Assembly: GCF_018130065.1 (NCBI RefSeq)
Contig: NZ_JAFCME010000020.1
Span: 50,810-114,809, forward strand
DNA: 64,000 nt
DNA from: Bradyrhizobium sp. AUGA SZCCT0158
Lineage (GTDB): Bacteria; Pseudomonadota; Alphaproteobacteria; Rhizobiales; Xanthobacteraceae
Direction of reading: 5' to 3'
The notes under the pieces are model-generated. The model worked only from the letters and a program-made list of their open reading frames with translations, did no database searches and was not told where the DNA came from. Positions 53,331 through 62,046 of this stretch are shown here, one piece after another. Position 1 is the stretch's first letter; the number at the start of each line of letters is the position of its first letter. The position numbers and the translations under genes are program-made.

Positions 53331-53344
53331 GGCGTTTGGTTATG

Positions 53345-53370
53345 AAGTTGTCTATTAGCATAGACAACTT
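53345..53370 (+). promoter_or_regulatory. PhnF-type palindromic operator of phnG
   Basis: Perfect 11-bp arms (half site AAGTTGTCTAT) around a 4-bp spacer, between the PHO box and the phnG start, overlapping the likely -10 region. A repressor here would override PhoB activation when no phosphonate is present (inference). A near-copy is at 435-462. Confidence 0.75.
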
Positions 53371-53388
53371 GATTCCGGCAAGGTGGAC

Positions 53389-53847
53389 ATGACGGCAACC
53401 GAGAACGACAAGCAGGCGCAGCGCAAGGCGGTCATGGCGGTGCTGGCGCACTCCGATCCATCAGAGATATCCGGCCGTCTGGCGGCGATCACGCTGCCTG
53501 ATCACGAGAATCTGCGCGAGCCGGAGAACGGCCTTGTGATGGTGCGCGGCCGTATCGGCGGCGACGGCTCTGCCTTCAATCTCGGCGAAGCAACGGTATC
53601 GCGCGCGGCGGTGCGGCTTTCGACCGGCCAGGTCGGCTTCGGCTACACGCTCGGCCGCGACAGGGAAAAGGCGCGCATGATCGCGCTGTGCGACGCCATG
53701 GTGCAGTCGGATGAATTCGCTGGCCTCATTGAGACGAAGGTGATCGCGCCGCTGCGCGCGGCGATATCTGCGAAACGGAGCCGCAAGGCGGCCGAGGCCG
53801 CGGCGACGCGGGTCGATTTCTACACCTTGGTGCGGGGAGAGGGCTGA
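53389..53847 (+). CDS. phnG: C-P lyase core subunit PhnG
   Basis: 152 residues. Part of the PhnGHIJ core, with PhnI transferring phosphonate to ATP in place of adenine. PhnG features: VMVRGRIGGDGSAFNLGEATVSRAAVRL and GFGYTLGRDREKARMIALCDAMVQ. The ATG at 53389 has AAGGTGG upstream; a GTG two codons earlier is an alternative. Its stop overlaps phnH by TGATGA. Confidence 0.95.
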   Translation: MTATENDKQAQRKAVMAVLAHSDPSEISGRLAAITLPDHENLREPENGLVMVRGRIGGDGSAFNLGEATVSRAAVRLSTGQVGFGYTLGRDREKARMIALCDAMVQSDEFAGLIETKVIAPLRAAISAKRSRKAAEAAATRVDFYTLVRGEG

Positions 53848-54455
53848 TGACGACGGTTGCCGAACTGCCCGCAGGATTTGCCGACAAGGTGTTGTCGGCG
53901 CAATCAACCTTCCGCTCCGTGATGGACGCGATGGCGCGTCCCGGCAGCGTGCAGCGCATTGCGGCCGACGCCGGCACGCCCGCCGCCATGATGCGCGGCA
54001 CCGCGGCTATTGCGCTGACCCTGTTCGACCATGATACGCCGATCTGGCTCGACAGCCGGATGTCGGAAACATCCGACGTTGCCAAATGGCTCAAGTTCCA
54101 CACCAGCGCGCCTGTGATTGCGGATTCCTCGATCAGCAGCTTTGCCCTGATCGGCAGCCCCCGCGAGCTTCCGGCGCTCGACCGCTTCGCGTTCGGCAGC
54201 AATGAATACCCGGATCGTTCGACGACGCTGATCCTGCAGATCGACAGCCTGACGCAGGGTCCCGCCCTCGAGCTGCGCGGCCCCGGCATCGACGGCACAG
54301 CGATCCTGCAAGCCGCGATCCAGCCGCATGATCTGTTCGAACGGCTCGCCATCAACGTGGCGCTGTTTCCGCGCGGCATCGACGTGGTGCTGGTCCATGA
54401 CGATGCGATCGTCGCGATACCGCGCACCACGCGGCTGGTAGCGAGGGGAGGCTAG
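53847..54455 (+). CDS. phnH: C-P lyase core subunit PhnH
   Basis: 202 residues. PhnH is a dimeric subunit with a PLP-transferase-like fold that has lost PLP binding. FRSVMDAMARPGSVQRIA and ALTLFDHDTPIWLD open it, and RGPGIDGTA and FPRGIDVVLVHDDAIVAIPRTTRL are near the end. It is translationally coupled to phnG. Confidence 0.95.
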   Translation: MTTVAELPAGFADKVLSAQSTFRSVMDAMARPGSVQRIAADAGTPAAMMRGTAAIALTLFDHDTPIWLDSRMSETSDVAKWLKFHTSAPVIADSSISSFALIGSPRELPALDRFAFGSNEYPDRSTTLILQIDSLTQGPALELRGPGIDGTAILQAAIQPHDLFERLAINVALFPRGIDVVLVHDDAIVAIPRTTRLVARGG

Positions 54456-54457
54456 TT

Positions 54458-55561
54458 ATGTACGTTGCCGTCAAGGGAGGCGAACGCGCCATCGAGAACG
54501 CTCATCGGCTGCTGGCGCATGAGCGGCGCGGCGACCGTGACGTTCCCGAGGTCTCGCTGTCCCAGATCTCCGAGCAGTTGTCGCTCGGCGTCGACCGGGT
54601 CATGACCGAGGGTTCGCTGTACGATCGCGAGCTCGCGGCGCTCGCGATCAAGCAGGCACGCGGCGACATGATCGAGGCAATCTTCCTGGTGCGCGCGTTC
54701 CGCGCCACGCTGCCGCGCTTCGGCACCACCGAGCCGGTCGATACCGGCGCGATGCAGGTGCGACGGCGGATTTCGTCGACCTTCAAGGACATTCCGGGCG
54801 GGCAAATCCTCGGCCCGACGTTCGATTATACCCATCGTTTGCTGGACCCACAGCTTGCTGAGGGGTTTTCTCCGGAAACGCTGGAGACCAGCGAAGCCTC
54901 GCTCGCGGCGACGCCGCGCGTGACGGACATTCTCGGCCGCGATGGCCTGATCGAACCGTCGCCAGCGGCGGATGCGGAGGCGCCGGTCGGCGACCTCACG
55001 CGCGAGCCGCTCAGCTTCCCGGCGGACCGCGACCTGCGCCTGCAGAACCTGGCGCGCGCCGACGAAGGCTTTCTGCTGGCGCTTGGCTATTCCTCGCAGC
55101 GCGGCTATGGCCGCAACCATCCGTTTGCCGGCGAAATCCGCTTCGGCGAAGTCGAGATCGAATTCATGGCCGAGGATGTCGGCTTCGCCGTGCCGATCGG
55201 CGCGATCGCGATGACCGAATGCCAGATGGTCAACCAGTTCAAGGGCTCGGCCACCGAGGCGCCGTGCTTTACGCGTGGCTATGGGCTGGCTTTCGGTCAG
55301 AGCGAGCGCAAGACCATGTCGATGGCGCTGGTCGATCGTACGCTACGTGCCCGGGAGCTCGGCGAGGAGGTGATCGCACCCGCCCAGGACGAAGAGTTCG
55401 TGATGTCGCATTCGGACAATGTGCAGGCGACCGGTTTCGTCGAACATCTCAAGCTGCCGCATTACGTGGACTTCCAGTCCGAACTCGGCCTGCTGCGCAA
55501 ACTGCGCAAGGAGTTCACTGAGGCCACGGAATCGGCGCCGATGCAGGAGGCTGCGGAATGA
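54458..55561 (+). CDS. phnI: C-P lyase core subunit PhnI
   Basis: 367 residues. PhnI is the nucleosidase that, with PhnG, H and L, exchanges adenine of ATP for the phosphonate. Recognised from MYVAVKGGERAIENAHRLLAHERRGD, SQISEQLSLGVDRVMTEGSLYDRELAALAIKQARGD, LGYSSQRGYGRNHPFAGEIRFGE and the His-rich end. The end overlaps phnJ by 4 bp. Confidence 0.95.
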   Translation: MYVAVKGGERAIENAHRLLAHERRGDRDVPEVSLSQISEQLSLGVDRVMTEGSLYDRELAALAIKQARGDMIEAIFLVRAFRATLPRFGTTEPVDTGAMQVRRRISSTFKDIPGGQILGPTFDYTHRLLDPQLAEGFSPETLETSEASLAATPRVTDILGRDGLIEPSPAADAEAPVGDLTREPLSFPADRDLRLQNLARADEGFLLALGYSSQRGYGRNHPFAGEIRFGEVEIEFMAEDVGFAVPIGAIAMTECQMVNQFKGSATEAPCFTRGYGLAFGQSERKTMSMALVDRTLRARELGEEVIAPAQDEEFVMSHSDNVQATGFVEHLKLPHYVDFQSELGLLRKLRKEFTEATESAPMQEAAE

Positions 55562-56442
55562 ACGCGCCAACGTATAATTTCGCCTATCTCGACGAACAGA
55601 CCAAGCGGATGATCCGCCGCGCGATCCTCAAAGCGATCGCGATCCCCGGCTATCAGGTGCCGTTTGCCAGCCGGGAAATGCCGATGCCCTATGGCTGGGG
55701 CACCGGCGGCGTGCAGGTCACGGCCGCGATCCTGGGACCCGAGGACGTGCTGAAGGTGATCGACCAGGGTTCCGACGACACCACCAACGCGATCTCGATC
55801 CGAAAATTCTTCGGCAAGACCGCGGGCGTCGCGACCACGACCGCCACGGCGGATGCCACCGTGATCCAGACAAGGCACCGGATTCCCGAAGCGGCGCTGC
55901 ATGGCGGTCAGGTGCTGGTCTATCAGGTGCCGATCCCCGAGCCGTTGCGCTTCCTCGAGCCACGCGAGACCGAGACGAGGCGCATGCATGCCCTTGGCGA
56001 ATACGGCCTGATGCACGTCAAGCTGTATGAAGACATCGCGCGCTTCGGCCACATCGCGACGTCCTACGCCTATCCGGTCAAGGTGAACGCGCGTTACGTG
56101 ATGGACCCGTCGCCGACGCCGAAATTCGACAATCCGAAGATGGACAATTGCGCGGCGTTGCAATTGTTCGGCGCCGGGCGCGAGAAGCGGATCTATGCGA
56201 TCCCGCCGCATACGTCAGTGGTCTCGCTCGATTTCGAGGACCATCCCTTCACGCGCTACCGTTTCGACGCGCCCTGTGCGTTGTGCGGCGCCGGCGATTC
56301 CTACCTCGACGAAATCGTTACCGACGACAAGGGCGGCCGGATGTTCGTCTGTTCGGATACCGATTATTGCGAGAGCCGCCAATCGGCCGGCCATCGCGGC
56401 AGCGAAAGCGCGGCACCGCATAAGGAGAGGGCGCATGGCTGA
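55558..56442 (+). CDS. phnJ: C-P lyase (radical SAM) PhnJ
   Basis: 294 residues, the radical SAM enzyme that breaks the C-P bond. It carries the exact family pattern C-x2-C-x21-C-x5-C near residues 241-272 (APCALCGAGD then MFVCSDTDYCESR): three cysteines hold the [4Fe-4S] cluster and the last is the thiyl-radical cysteine. YGWGTGGVQVTAAILGPEDVLKVIDQG is in the N-terminal half. The end overlaps phnK by 8 bp. Confidence 0.97.
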   Translation: MNAPTYNFAYLDEQTKRMIRRAILKAIAIPGYQVPFASREMPMPYGWGTGGVQVTAAILGPEDVLKVIDQGSDDTTNAISIRKFFGKTAGVATTTATADATVIQTRHRIPEAALHGGQVLVYQVPIPEPLRFLEPRETETRRMHALGEYGLMHVKLYEDIARFGHIATSYAYPVKVNARYVMDPSPTPKFDNPKMDNCAALQLFGAGREKRIYAIPPHTSVVSLDFEDHPFTRYRFDAPCALCGAGDSYLDEIVTDDKGGRMFVCSDTDYCESRQSAGHRGSESAAPHKERAHG

Positions 56443-57226
56443 GCAAACCCTCGACGATAAACCGCTTCTGGTCGCCGAAAATCTCGGCAAGACCTATGGG
56501 AAGCTGGTCGCCTGCCGCGACGTCTCCTTTGCGCTCTATCCCGGCGAGGTGCTGGCTGTGGTTGGCGAGTCCGGCTCGGGCAAGTCGACGCTGCTGCAAT
56601 TGGTATCAGCACAGCTGGCGCCGAGCGCGGGCAGCGTCTCGTACCGGATGCGCGACGGTGTGCTGCGCGATCTGGCGGCGCTCGGAGAGGCCGAGCGGCG
56701 CTTCCTGTTCCGCACCGACTGGGGCTTTGTGCATCAGGACCCGGCGCAGGGCCTGCGGATGGCGGTCTCGGCCGGGGCCAATGTCGGCGAGCGGCTGATG
56801 GCGGTGGGCTGGAATCATTACGGCCGCATCCGTGACACCGCGTCATCCTGGCTGGAGCGGGTCGAGATCGACACCGACCGTATCGACGACGCGCCGCGGA
56901 CCTATTCCGGCGGCATGCGCCAGCGCCTGCAGATCGCGCGCAACCTCGTCACAGAACCGCGGCTGGTGTTCATGGACGAGCCGACCGGCGGCCTCGACGT
57001 ATCGGTGCAGGCGCGGCTGCTCGACCTGATGCGCAACCTCGTCAGCGAACTCGGCCTTGCGGCCATCGTCGTCACCCATGACCTTGCGGTGGCGCGGCTG
57101 CTGTCGCATCGCGTGATGGTGATGAAGGGGGGCCGGGTGATTGAAACCGGGTTGACCGATCAGGTGCTCGACGATCCCCGCGAACCCTACACCCAGTTGC
57201 TCGTCTCCTCGATTTTGCCGGCATGA
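56435..57226 (+). CDS. phnK: C-P lyase complex ATP-binding protein PhnK
   Basis: 263 residues. An ABC-type ATPase that docks on the PhnGHIJ core: Walker A GESGSGKSTLLQL, signature YSGGMRQRLQIARN, Walker B VFMDEPTGGLD, then VVTHDLAVARLLS. It has no membrane partner; it is part of the lyase, not the transporter. The ATG at 56435 is preceded by AAGGAGAGG. Confidence 0.95.
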   Translation: MAEQTLDDKPLLVAENLGKTYGKLVACRDVSFALYPGEVLAVVGESGSGKSTLLQLVSAQLAPSAGSVSYRMRDGVLRDLAALGEAERRFLFRTDWGFVHQDPAQGLRMAVSAGANVGERLMAVGWNHYGRIRDTASSWLERVEIDTDRIDDAPRTYSGGMRQRLQIARNLVTEPRLVFMDEPTGGLDVSVQARLLDLMRNLVSELGLAAIVVTHDLAVARLLSHRVMVMKGGRVIETGLTDQVLDDPREPYTQLLVSSILPA

Positions 57227-57235
57227 GTTAGGCCA

Positions 57236-57934
57236 ATGAACGCGATGATCGACATCACCAACGCCGAAAAAACCTTCACCATGCATCTGCAGGGCGGGGT
57301 CGAGCTGCCCGTCGTACGCGGGGTCTCGTTCCACGTTGTATCAGGCGAATGCGTGGTGCTGTCGGGCCCGTCGGGCGCCGGCAAATCCTCGATCCTGAAG
57401 ATGATCTTCGGCAATTATCGCTGCGACGGCGGCCGGATCGGCATCCGCCACCAGGGCACCGTGATCGATCTCGCCACCGCCGAACCGCGGCAGGTGCTGA
57501 GCGTGCGCCGTTCCACCATCGGCTATGTCAGCCAGTTCTTGCGGGCGGTGCCGCGGGTAGCGACCATCGACGTGGTGGCCGAGCCCCTGATCGTGAACGG
57601 GATCGCCCGCGCGGAGGCGCGCGAGCAGGCCGGCTCCCTGCTGCGCCGGCTGAATATCCCTGAGCGGCTGTGGGCGCTGCCGCCCTCGACGTTCTCGGGC
57701 GGCGAGCAACAGCGCGTCAATATCGCGCGCGGCTTCATATCCGATCTGCCGATCCTGCTGCTGGACGAGCCGACGGCATCGCTCGACACCGCCAATCGCG
57801 CGGTCGTGGTTGAATTGATCGATCAGAAGAAACATCAGGGGGTGGCGATGGTGGCGATCGTCCATGACGACGAGATACGCCATTTGATCGCGGACCGGAT
57901 CGTCGATGTGACGTCGTTTGCCTCGGCGGCATAG
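57236..57934 (+). CDS. phnL: C-P lyase complex ATP-binding protein PhnL
   Basis: 232 residues, an ABC-like ATPase needed for the nucleosidase step. Walker A GPSGAGKSSILKM, signature FSGGEQQRVNIARG, Walker B LLLDEPTASLD. It starts MNAMIDITNAEKTFTMHLQGG, 9 bp after phnK. Confidence 0.95.
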   Translation: MNAMIDITNAEKTFTMHLQGGVELPVVRGVSFHVVSGECVVLSGPSGAGKSSILKMIFGNYRCDGGRIGIRHQGTVIDLATAEPRQVLSVRRSTIGYVSQFLRAVPRVATIDVVAEPLIVNGIARAEAREQAGSLLRRLNIPERLWALPPSTFSGGEQQRVNIARGFISDLPILLLDEPTASLDTANRAVVVELIDQKKHQGVAMVAIVHDDEIRHLIADRIVDVTSFASAA

Positions 57935-57948
57935 GGAAGAAAAGTGAG

Positions 57949-59106
57949 ATGAGCGCAACGAAGCACGAAACCATTTTGGGCAATGCCGGCATCATCCTCG
58001 CCGATCGCGTGATCGCGCGCGGCTGGGTCGCCATATCAGATGGCCGTATCGCCGAATTCGGCGAGGGCGATGCCCCCGGGCAAGCCGAGGACGCTGCCGG
58101 CGATCTGATCATGCCCGGCCTGATTGAGTTGCACACCGACCATCTCGAAGCGCACTACGTGCCGCGGCCAAAAGTGTTCTGGGATCCGATCGCCGCGGTC
58201 GTCTCTTACGACGGGCAGTTGGCGACTTCGGGCATCACCACGGTGCTGGACTCGCTGCGGGTCTGGCGCGAGGACGGCGCCGAGGAGGTTGATGGCAGGG
58301 CAGGCGTGCTCGCGAAGGCGATCACAACTGCGCGCGAGGAAAACCTGCTGCGTGCCGATCATTTCCTGCATCTGCGCTGCGAAATACCAATGCCGAGCGT
58401 CGTCGAGGAGGCAAAGGAACTGATCGACCGGCCGGACATCCGGCTGATGTCGTTGATGGACCACACGCCGGGGCAGCGCCAGTTCCGCGACGAGGTCAAG
58501 CTGCGCGACTATTACCGCGGCAAGGGCGGCGGCATGACCGACGCCGAGCTCGACGTGCTGTTCGAGCGGCGCTTTGCCTACCAGAAGATATATGCCGCGG
58601 CCAACATGCGCGAGATCGTAGCATTGGCGCATCAGTACAAAATACCGCTCGCCAGCCATGACGACACGACCGAGGAAAACGTCATCGACGCCGTTCGCGA
58701 CCGCGTCGCGGTGGCCGAGTTTCCGACCACGATGGAAGCCGCGCGCGGCCTGCACCAGGCCGGCATCGGCATCCTGATGGGCGCGCCGAATGTGGTGCGT
58801 GGTGGTTCGCATTCCGGAAACATCGCCGCCGTCGATCTCGCCCGCGAGGGACTGCTGGACATCCTGTCGTCCGACTACATTCCCTCGAGCCTGCTGATGG
58901 CAGCCCTGCAATTGCCGCGGCATGTTCCCGCCATTGATCTTGCTTCCGCCGTACGCACCGTCACCAAGACGCCCGCCGAGGCCGTGGGGCTTTCGGACCG
59001 CGGCGAAATCGCGGTCGACAAGCGCGCCGACCTGATCCGGGTGCATGTGGCGCGCGACATCCCGGTGGTGCGCAGCGTCTGGCGGGAAGGACAGCGTGTG
59101 GCATGA
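57949..59106 (+). CDS. phnM: Ribosyl triphosphate diphosphohydrolase PhnM
   Basis: 385 residues. It removes pyrophosphate from ribose-1-phosphonate 5-triphosphate to make the PhnJ substrate. Amidohydrolase motifs: MPGLIELHTDHLEAHYVPRPKV, RLMSLMDHTPGQRQF, ASHDDTTEENVIDA, FPTTMEAARGLHQAGI and LSSDYIPSSLLMAALQL. It is in the core operon, unlike the paralogue at 46736-47929. The stop overlaps phnN. Confidence 0.95.
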   Translation: MSATKHETILGNAGIILADRVIARGWVAISDGRIAEFGEGDAPGQAEDAAGDLIMPGLIELHTDHLEAHYVPRPKVFWDPIAAVVSYDGQLATSGITTVLDSLRVWREDGAEEVDGRAGVLAKAITTAREENLLRADHFLHLRCEIPMPSVVEEAKELIDRPDIRLMSLMDHTPGQRQFRDEVKLRDYYRGKGGGMTDAELDVLFERRFAYQKIYAAANMREIVALAHQYKIPLASHDDTTEENVIDAVRDRVAVAEFPTTMEAARGLHQAGIGILMGAPNVVRGGSHSGNIAAVDLAREGLLDILSSDYIPSSLLMAALQLPRHVPAIDLASAVRTVTKTPAEAVGLSDRGEIAVDKRADLIRVHVARDIPVVRSVWREGQRVA

Positions 59107-59693
59107 CCGACATACTCACGACATCAACGGGCCATGCGGACGCAATCGGGCCGGGCCGGCTCATTCTGGTGGTCGGACCGAGCGGCGCCGGCAAGGATAC
59201 GCTGCTCGGGCTTGCCAGGGCCGCCTGCGCCGACGATGGCACCATCGCATTCCCGCGCCGCGTGATCACGCGGCAGGCCTCGGCCTCCGAGGACAATGAA
59301 GAGGTCAGCGCCGGCACTTTCGAGGCGGCGCTGGCGCGCGACGAATACGCCATGCATTGGGAAGCGCACGGCCACCGCTATGCAATATCGCGCGCCATCG
59401 ACGACGAAATCCGCGCCGGGCACACTGTTGTCGGCAATGTTTCGCGCACCATCATTCCAGCGATGCGCCAGGCCTATGCCGACGTCACGGTGATCTCGAT
59501 CACCGCGCCGCCGAACGTGCTTGCGGACCGGCTGGCGATGCGAAACCGCAGCAGCGACGGCAGGATCGAGCATCGGCTTAGCCGGACGGTGGACGAGGCC
59601 GCGCCCGACGTCACCATCGTCAATACCGGCAGCGCCGAATTTCACGCGCGTCAGCTTGTGCGCGCGATCAAGGGCGAGAAGTGGGACGAGTAG
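59103..59693 (+). CDS. phnN: Ribose 1,5-bisphosphokinase PhnN
   Basis: 196 residues. It phosphorylates ribose 1,5-bisphosphate to PRPP, closing the pathway. The Walker A is VVGPSGAGKDTLLGLARAA; RRVITRQASASEDNEEVSAGTFEAAL and HGHRYAISRAIDDEIRAGHTVVGNVSRTII are guanylate-kinase-like. Its ATG overlaps the phnM stop by 4 bp. Confidence 0.94.
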   Translation: MTDILTTSTGHADAIGPGRLILVVGPSGAGKDTLLGLARAACADDGTIAFPRRVITRQASASEDNEEVSAGTFEAALARDEYAMHWEAHGHRYAISRAIDDEIRAGHTVVGNVSRTIIPAMRQAYADVTVISITAPPNVLADRLAMRNRSSDGRIEHRLSRTVDEAAPDVTIVNTGSAEFHARQLVRAIKGEKWDE

Positions 59694-59706
59694 AATAGGA
59701 GAAGCG

Positions 59707-60318
59707 ATGACCATCGTCTCGACGTTCGAACAACTCGAGGCCATCTACGGCTTTCCCAACGATGCTTCGACGGTGAAGGTCGCCGACCGCGTGACCCCGT
59801 CCTACCGGGCGCTGATGGATCAGTCGCCTTTCGCGGCGCTGGCGACCTGCGGGCCGGAGGGGCTGGATTGCTCGCCCCGCGGGGATCTCGCCGGCTTCGT
59901 GCGCATCCACGATGAAAAGACGCTGATGATGCCGGATCGGCGCGGGAACAACCGCTGCGACTCCCTCCGCAACATCGTGCGAGACCCGAGGATCGCGCTG
60001 CTGTTCCTGATTCCGGGCTCGGGCAGCACGCTGCGCGTCAACGGCCGCGCGCATGTTTCCGCCGAGCCCGAGCTGCTGGCGTCGTTCAAGATGGACGGCA
60101 AGGCGCCGCGCACCGTGATCGTCATGACGGTGGAGGAGATCTATTTCCAGTGCGCCCGCGCCATCGTCCGCGCCGATCTCTGGAATCCCGACAAGCGCGT
60201 CGATCCGAAGAACTTGCCGACACCAGGCGATATCCTGGCCGAGATGAGCGACAACACCGTGGGCGGCGAGAAATACGACCGCGAATGGCCCGAGCGTGCG
60301 CGGCAGACGATGTGGTGA
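59707..60318 (+). CDS. FMN-binding PPOX-type flavoprotein
   Basis: 203 residues from ATG 59707 (MTIVSTFEQLEAIYG). The split-barrel fold is that of pyridoxamine 5'-phosphate oxidase relatives: MDQSPFAALATCGPEGLDCSPRGDLAGFVRIHD, DRRGNNRCDSLRNIVRDPRIALLFLIPGSGSTLRVNGRAHV. It is the MSMEG_1061-like subgroup that binds FMN or F420. It lies 13 bp after phnN, so it is likely read as the last gene of the phn operon, but its role there is unknown. Confidence 0.82.
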   Translation: MTIVSTFEQLEAIYGFPNDASTVKVADRVTPSYRALMDQSPFAALATCGPEGLDCSPRGDLAGFVRIHDEKTLMMPDRRGNNRCDSLRNIVRDPRIALLFLIPGSGSTLRVNGRAHVSAEPELLASFKMDGKAPRTVIVMTVEEIYFQCARAIVRADLWNPDKRVDPKNLPTPGDILAEMSDNTVGGEKYDREWPERARQTMW

Positions 60319-60500
60319 TTGCTGGTTCGCAAGCGCCGTTCGCTTTCCGATTTAACAATCCGGCCTCTACTGCGGCAGGTCGGCATCCCTTCACTCTTTG
60401 TAAGAAGCCGCCCGGCTTGACCGCCCCCACGATTATCGTGACACTTCGGATCACCAGTCTCCGAAGGGGCGGTGGTGGCATTTCTAACAGGGAGGTTTTG

Positions 60501-60737
60501 ATGGTTCGTTTTTCAGCTGTCGTTGCAATTGCGTTCGCGCTTGCTGTTTTCGTCGGGGGATCGCTTGCGCAGGCCCAGAAGGCCTCAGACCCAAAGAGCC
60601 AGCCCGGTAGCGGCCAGTGCCGGCTGTCAAACGGACAAAAATGCTGTTTTGATTTCGATCGGCCAGTGCGTAGCGCTGGCTGTCCTGGGCTCGCCGGCCA
60701 TGCCGGTGAGCCCATTTTCGTCGGGTACTACCCTTGA
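60501..60737 (+). CDS. Small exported Cys-containing protein
   Basis: 78 residues from ATG 60501 with GGGAGG upstream. Signal peptide MVRFSAVVAIAFALAVFVGGSLAQA. The mature part has four cysteines (SGQCRLSNGQKCCFDF, AGCPG) and no known motif. It overlaps the end of the convergent double-glycine peptide gene by 10 bp. Confidence 0.6.
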   Translation: MVRFSAVVAIAFALAVFVGGSLAQAQKASDPKSQPGSGQCRLSNGQKCCFDFDRPVRSAGCPGLAGHAGEPIFVGYYP

Positions 60738-60925
60738 TTAGTTGCTGCGGGACCCTGACTTGCGGCGCTGCTGATGAATGCATTGAACCGCAAGGAGGCT
60801 TCGGCAAATCTCTTCAGAAACTCGGCCGTGCTCGCCTCGGCTTCGGGCAAGACATTGTCGACGAGCCCGCCACCCGCGACGGACCCAAGTTCCTCAACGC
60901 TCAGTTCGCGATTTTCATTGGTCAT
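60728..60925 (-). CDS. Second bacteriocin-like peptide with double-glycine leader
   Basis: 65 residues from ATG 60925. The leader MTNENRELSVEELGSVAGG ends in GG and carries the ELSxEEL pattern, as at 4357-4560. The product of about 46 residues is Ala/Ser/Phe-rich without cysteine. The ribosome-binding site is weak. No exporter or immunity gene is near. Two unrelated-looking mature parts share only the leader form, which argues for a common distant secretion system. Confidence 0.65.
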   Translation of the reverse strand: MTNENRELSVEELGSVAGGGLVDNVLPEAEASTAEFLKRFAEASLRFNAFISSAASQGPAATNQG

Positions 60926-61088
60926 TGTCTCGCACCACTTTTGCGATGTCTCGCAGGCTGCGATCATGGCGGACCACAATGAACGGCGATGTGACGTAAA
61001 TCACGAAACGAAGGAGGCTGCCGGAGTGGTGGCTTCTTTCACGTTTCTTGCCCGGTTGAGTGTTCTGAATGGGTCCGCAGGACGGGCG

Positions 61089-61406
61089 CTAGATTCCGTG
61101 GCTATGCCGTATCTTCAGAATCTGAACTGACTTCGGAAGCTCGATCAGAAAAACCCTGTCGCGCTCCAGGTGATGGATCCTGGATGGGTCTCCGCCCGTG
61201 AACCCGCTCATCGATTCCAGGCTTTCCCAATACGAGATGGTGACGAACTCGGTCTCGTTTTGTCTGTCCTCCCTGAACGTCTGGACGGCGAGGGCTTTCT
61301 CGATCAGCGGCTTGATGCCGACCTCGTAATTATAGGCCTCGTATTCGTCTGCCACGTCTGGAGTGGTCCTTCCGCGCCAAACGCGGGCGATCTGGGGTTT
61401 GGTCAT
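61089..61406 (-). CDS. Antibiotic biosynthesis monooxygenase-like (ABM) protein
   Basis: 105 residues. The small ferredoxin-like ABM fold is suggested by IARVWRGRTTPDVADEYEAYNYEVG, FVTISYWESLESMSGFTGG and DRVFLIEL. Such proteins are often cofactor-free oxygenases or haem-related, but here the substrate is unknown. ATG 61406. Confidence 0.7.
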   Translation of the reverse strand: MTKPQIARVWRGRTTPDVADEYEAYNYEVGIKPLIEKALAVQTFREDRQNETEFVTISYWESLESMSGFTGGDPSRIHHLERDRVFLIELPKSVQILKIRHSHGI

Positions 61407-61640
61407 GTACGGCCTCCGGTCGGAAAACCCGCATGCGGATAAACCGTTCCAATCTAAACGGCTGCTCTATTCATGCCGGGCGCGGAGGGAGTTGACCCCT
61501 CCTTGTTGGGGGCCTGCCATCCAGGCACATGAACCGGTTGTTAAGAATTCCGCCGACGAAACGCGGTTGAAACAATCGCGAAACCAAATCGCCATGAACC
61601 CCGCGAAATCCTAGGCCGACTAACCATCGAACAGGAGATG

Positions 61641-61742
61641 ATGACGATGATTAAAGTTGGCTCGAAGGAAGAAGTTGCCCTGCTGCTCGCATTGTTTGGC
61701 GTGCTCGATCTGCCGGTACAGGCGCCCAAGAAGCGCAAATGA
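61641..61742 (+). CDS. Small ORF upstream of a membrane protein
   Basis: A peptide of 31-33 residues (MTMIKVGSKEEVALLLALFG...PKKRK) with CAGGAG upstream; starts at 61641 or 61647 fit the spacing. Its stop overlaps the next ATG as ATGA, so it may be a coupling ORF. Low support. Confidence 0.4.
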   Translation: MTMIKVGSKEEVALLLALFGVLDLPVQAPKKRK

Positions 61743-61912
61743 CACTGCTCGTCGCCCCACTGTTGTTTGTCTTGCTGGGCGTCGGGGCTGCCAAAGCCAA
61801 AAAGGCAGGCCTCTCCGGCTGGGAGGTCTTCCTCATGGTCGCAGTCGGCAGTCTGTGCATTTTGGTGGTGACGTTGGGAATCCTGATGTGGGGATTCCGC
61901 AACTTCGGTTAG
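61739..61912 (+). CDS. Small two-helix membrane protein
   Basis: 57 residues (MTLLVAPLLFVLLGVGAAKAKKAG...). Two hydrophobic segments are separated by a short basic loop. It overlaps the small ORF upstream by 4 bp. Function unknown. Confidence 0.45.
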   Translation: MTLLVAPLLFVLLGVGAAKAKKAGLSGWEVFLMVAVGSLCILVVTLGILMWGFRNFG

Positions 61913-62046
61913 CTCCGATTGATCAGCCAGACACCTGTGCTGCTGAGCGTCTACAAGTTGTCGTCGGCGCAAATGCGGATGCTATCGTTCCCGAGGGGCG
62001 TCGGTGGGTTGCCGGGCTATTGGCTACGTGCCCCGTGCCTGCCGGC

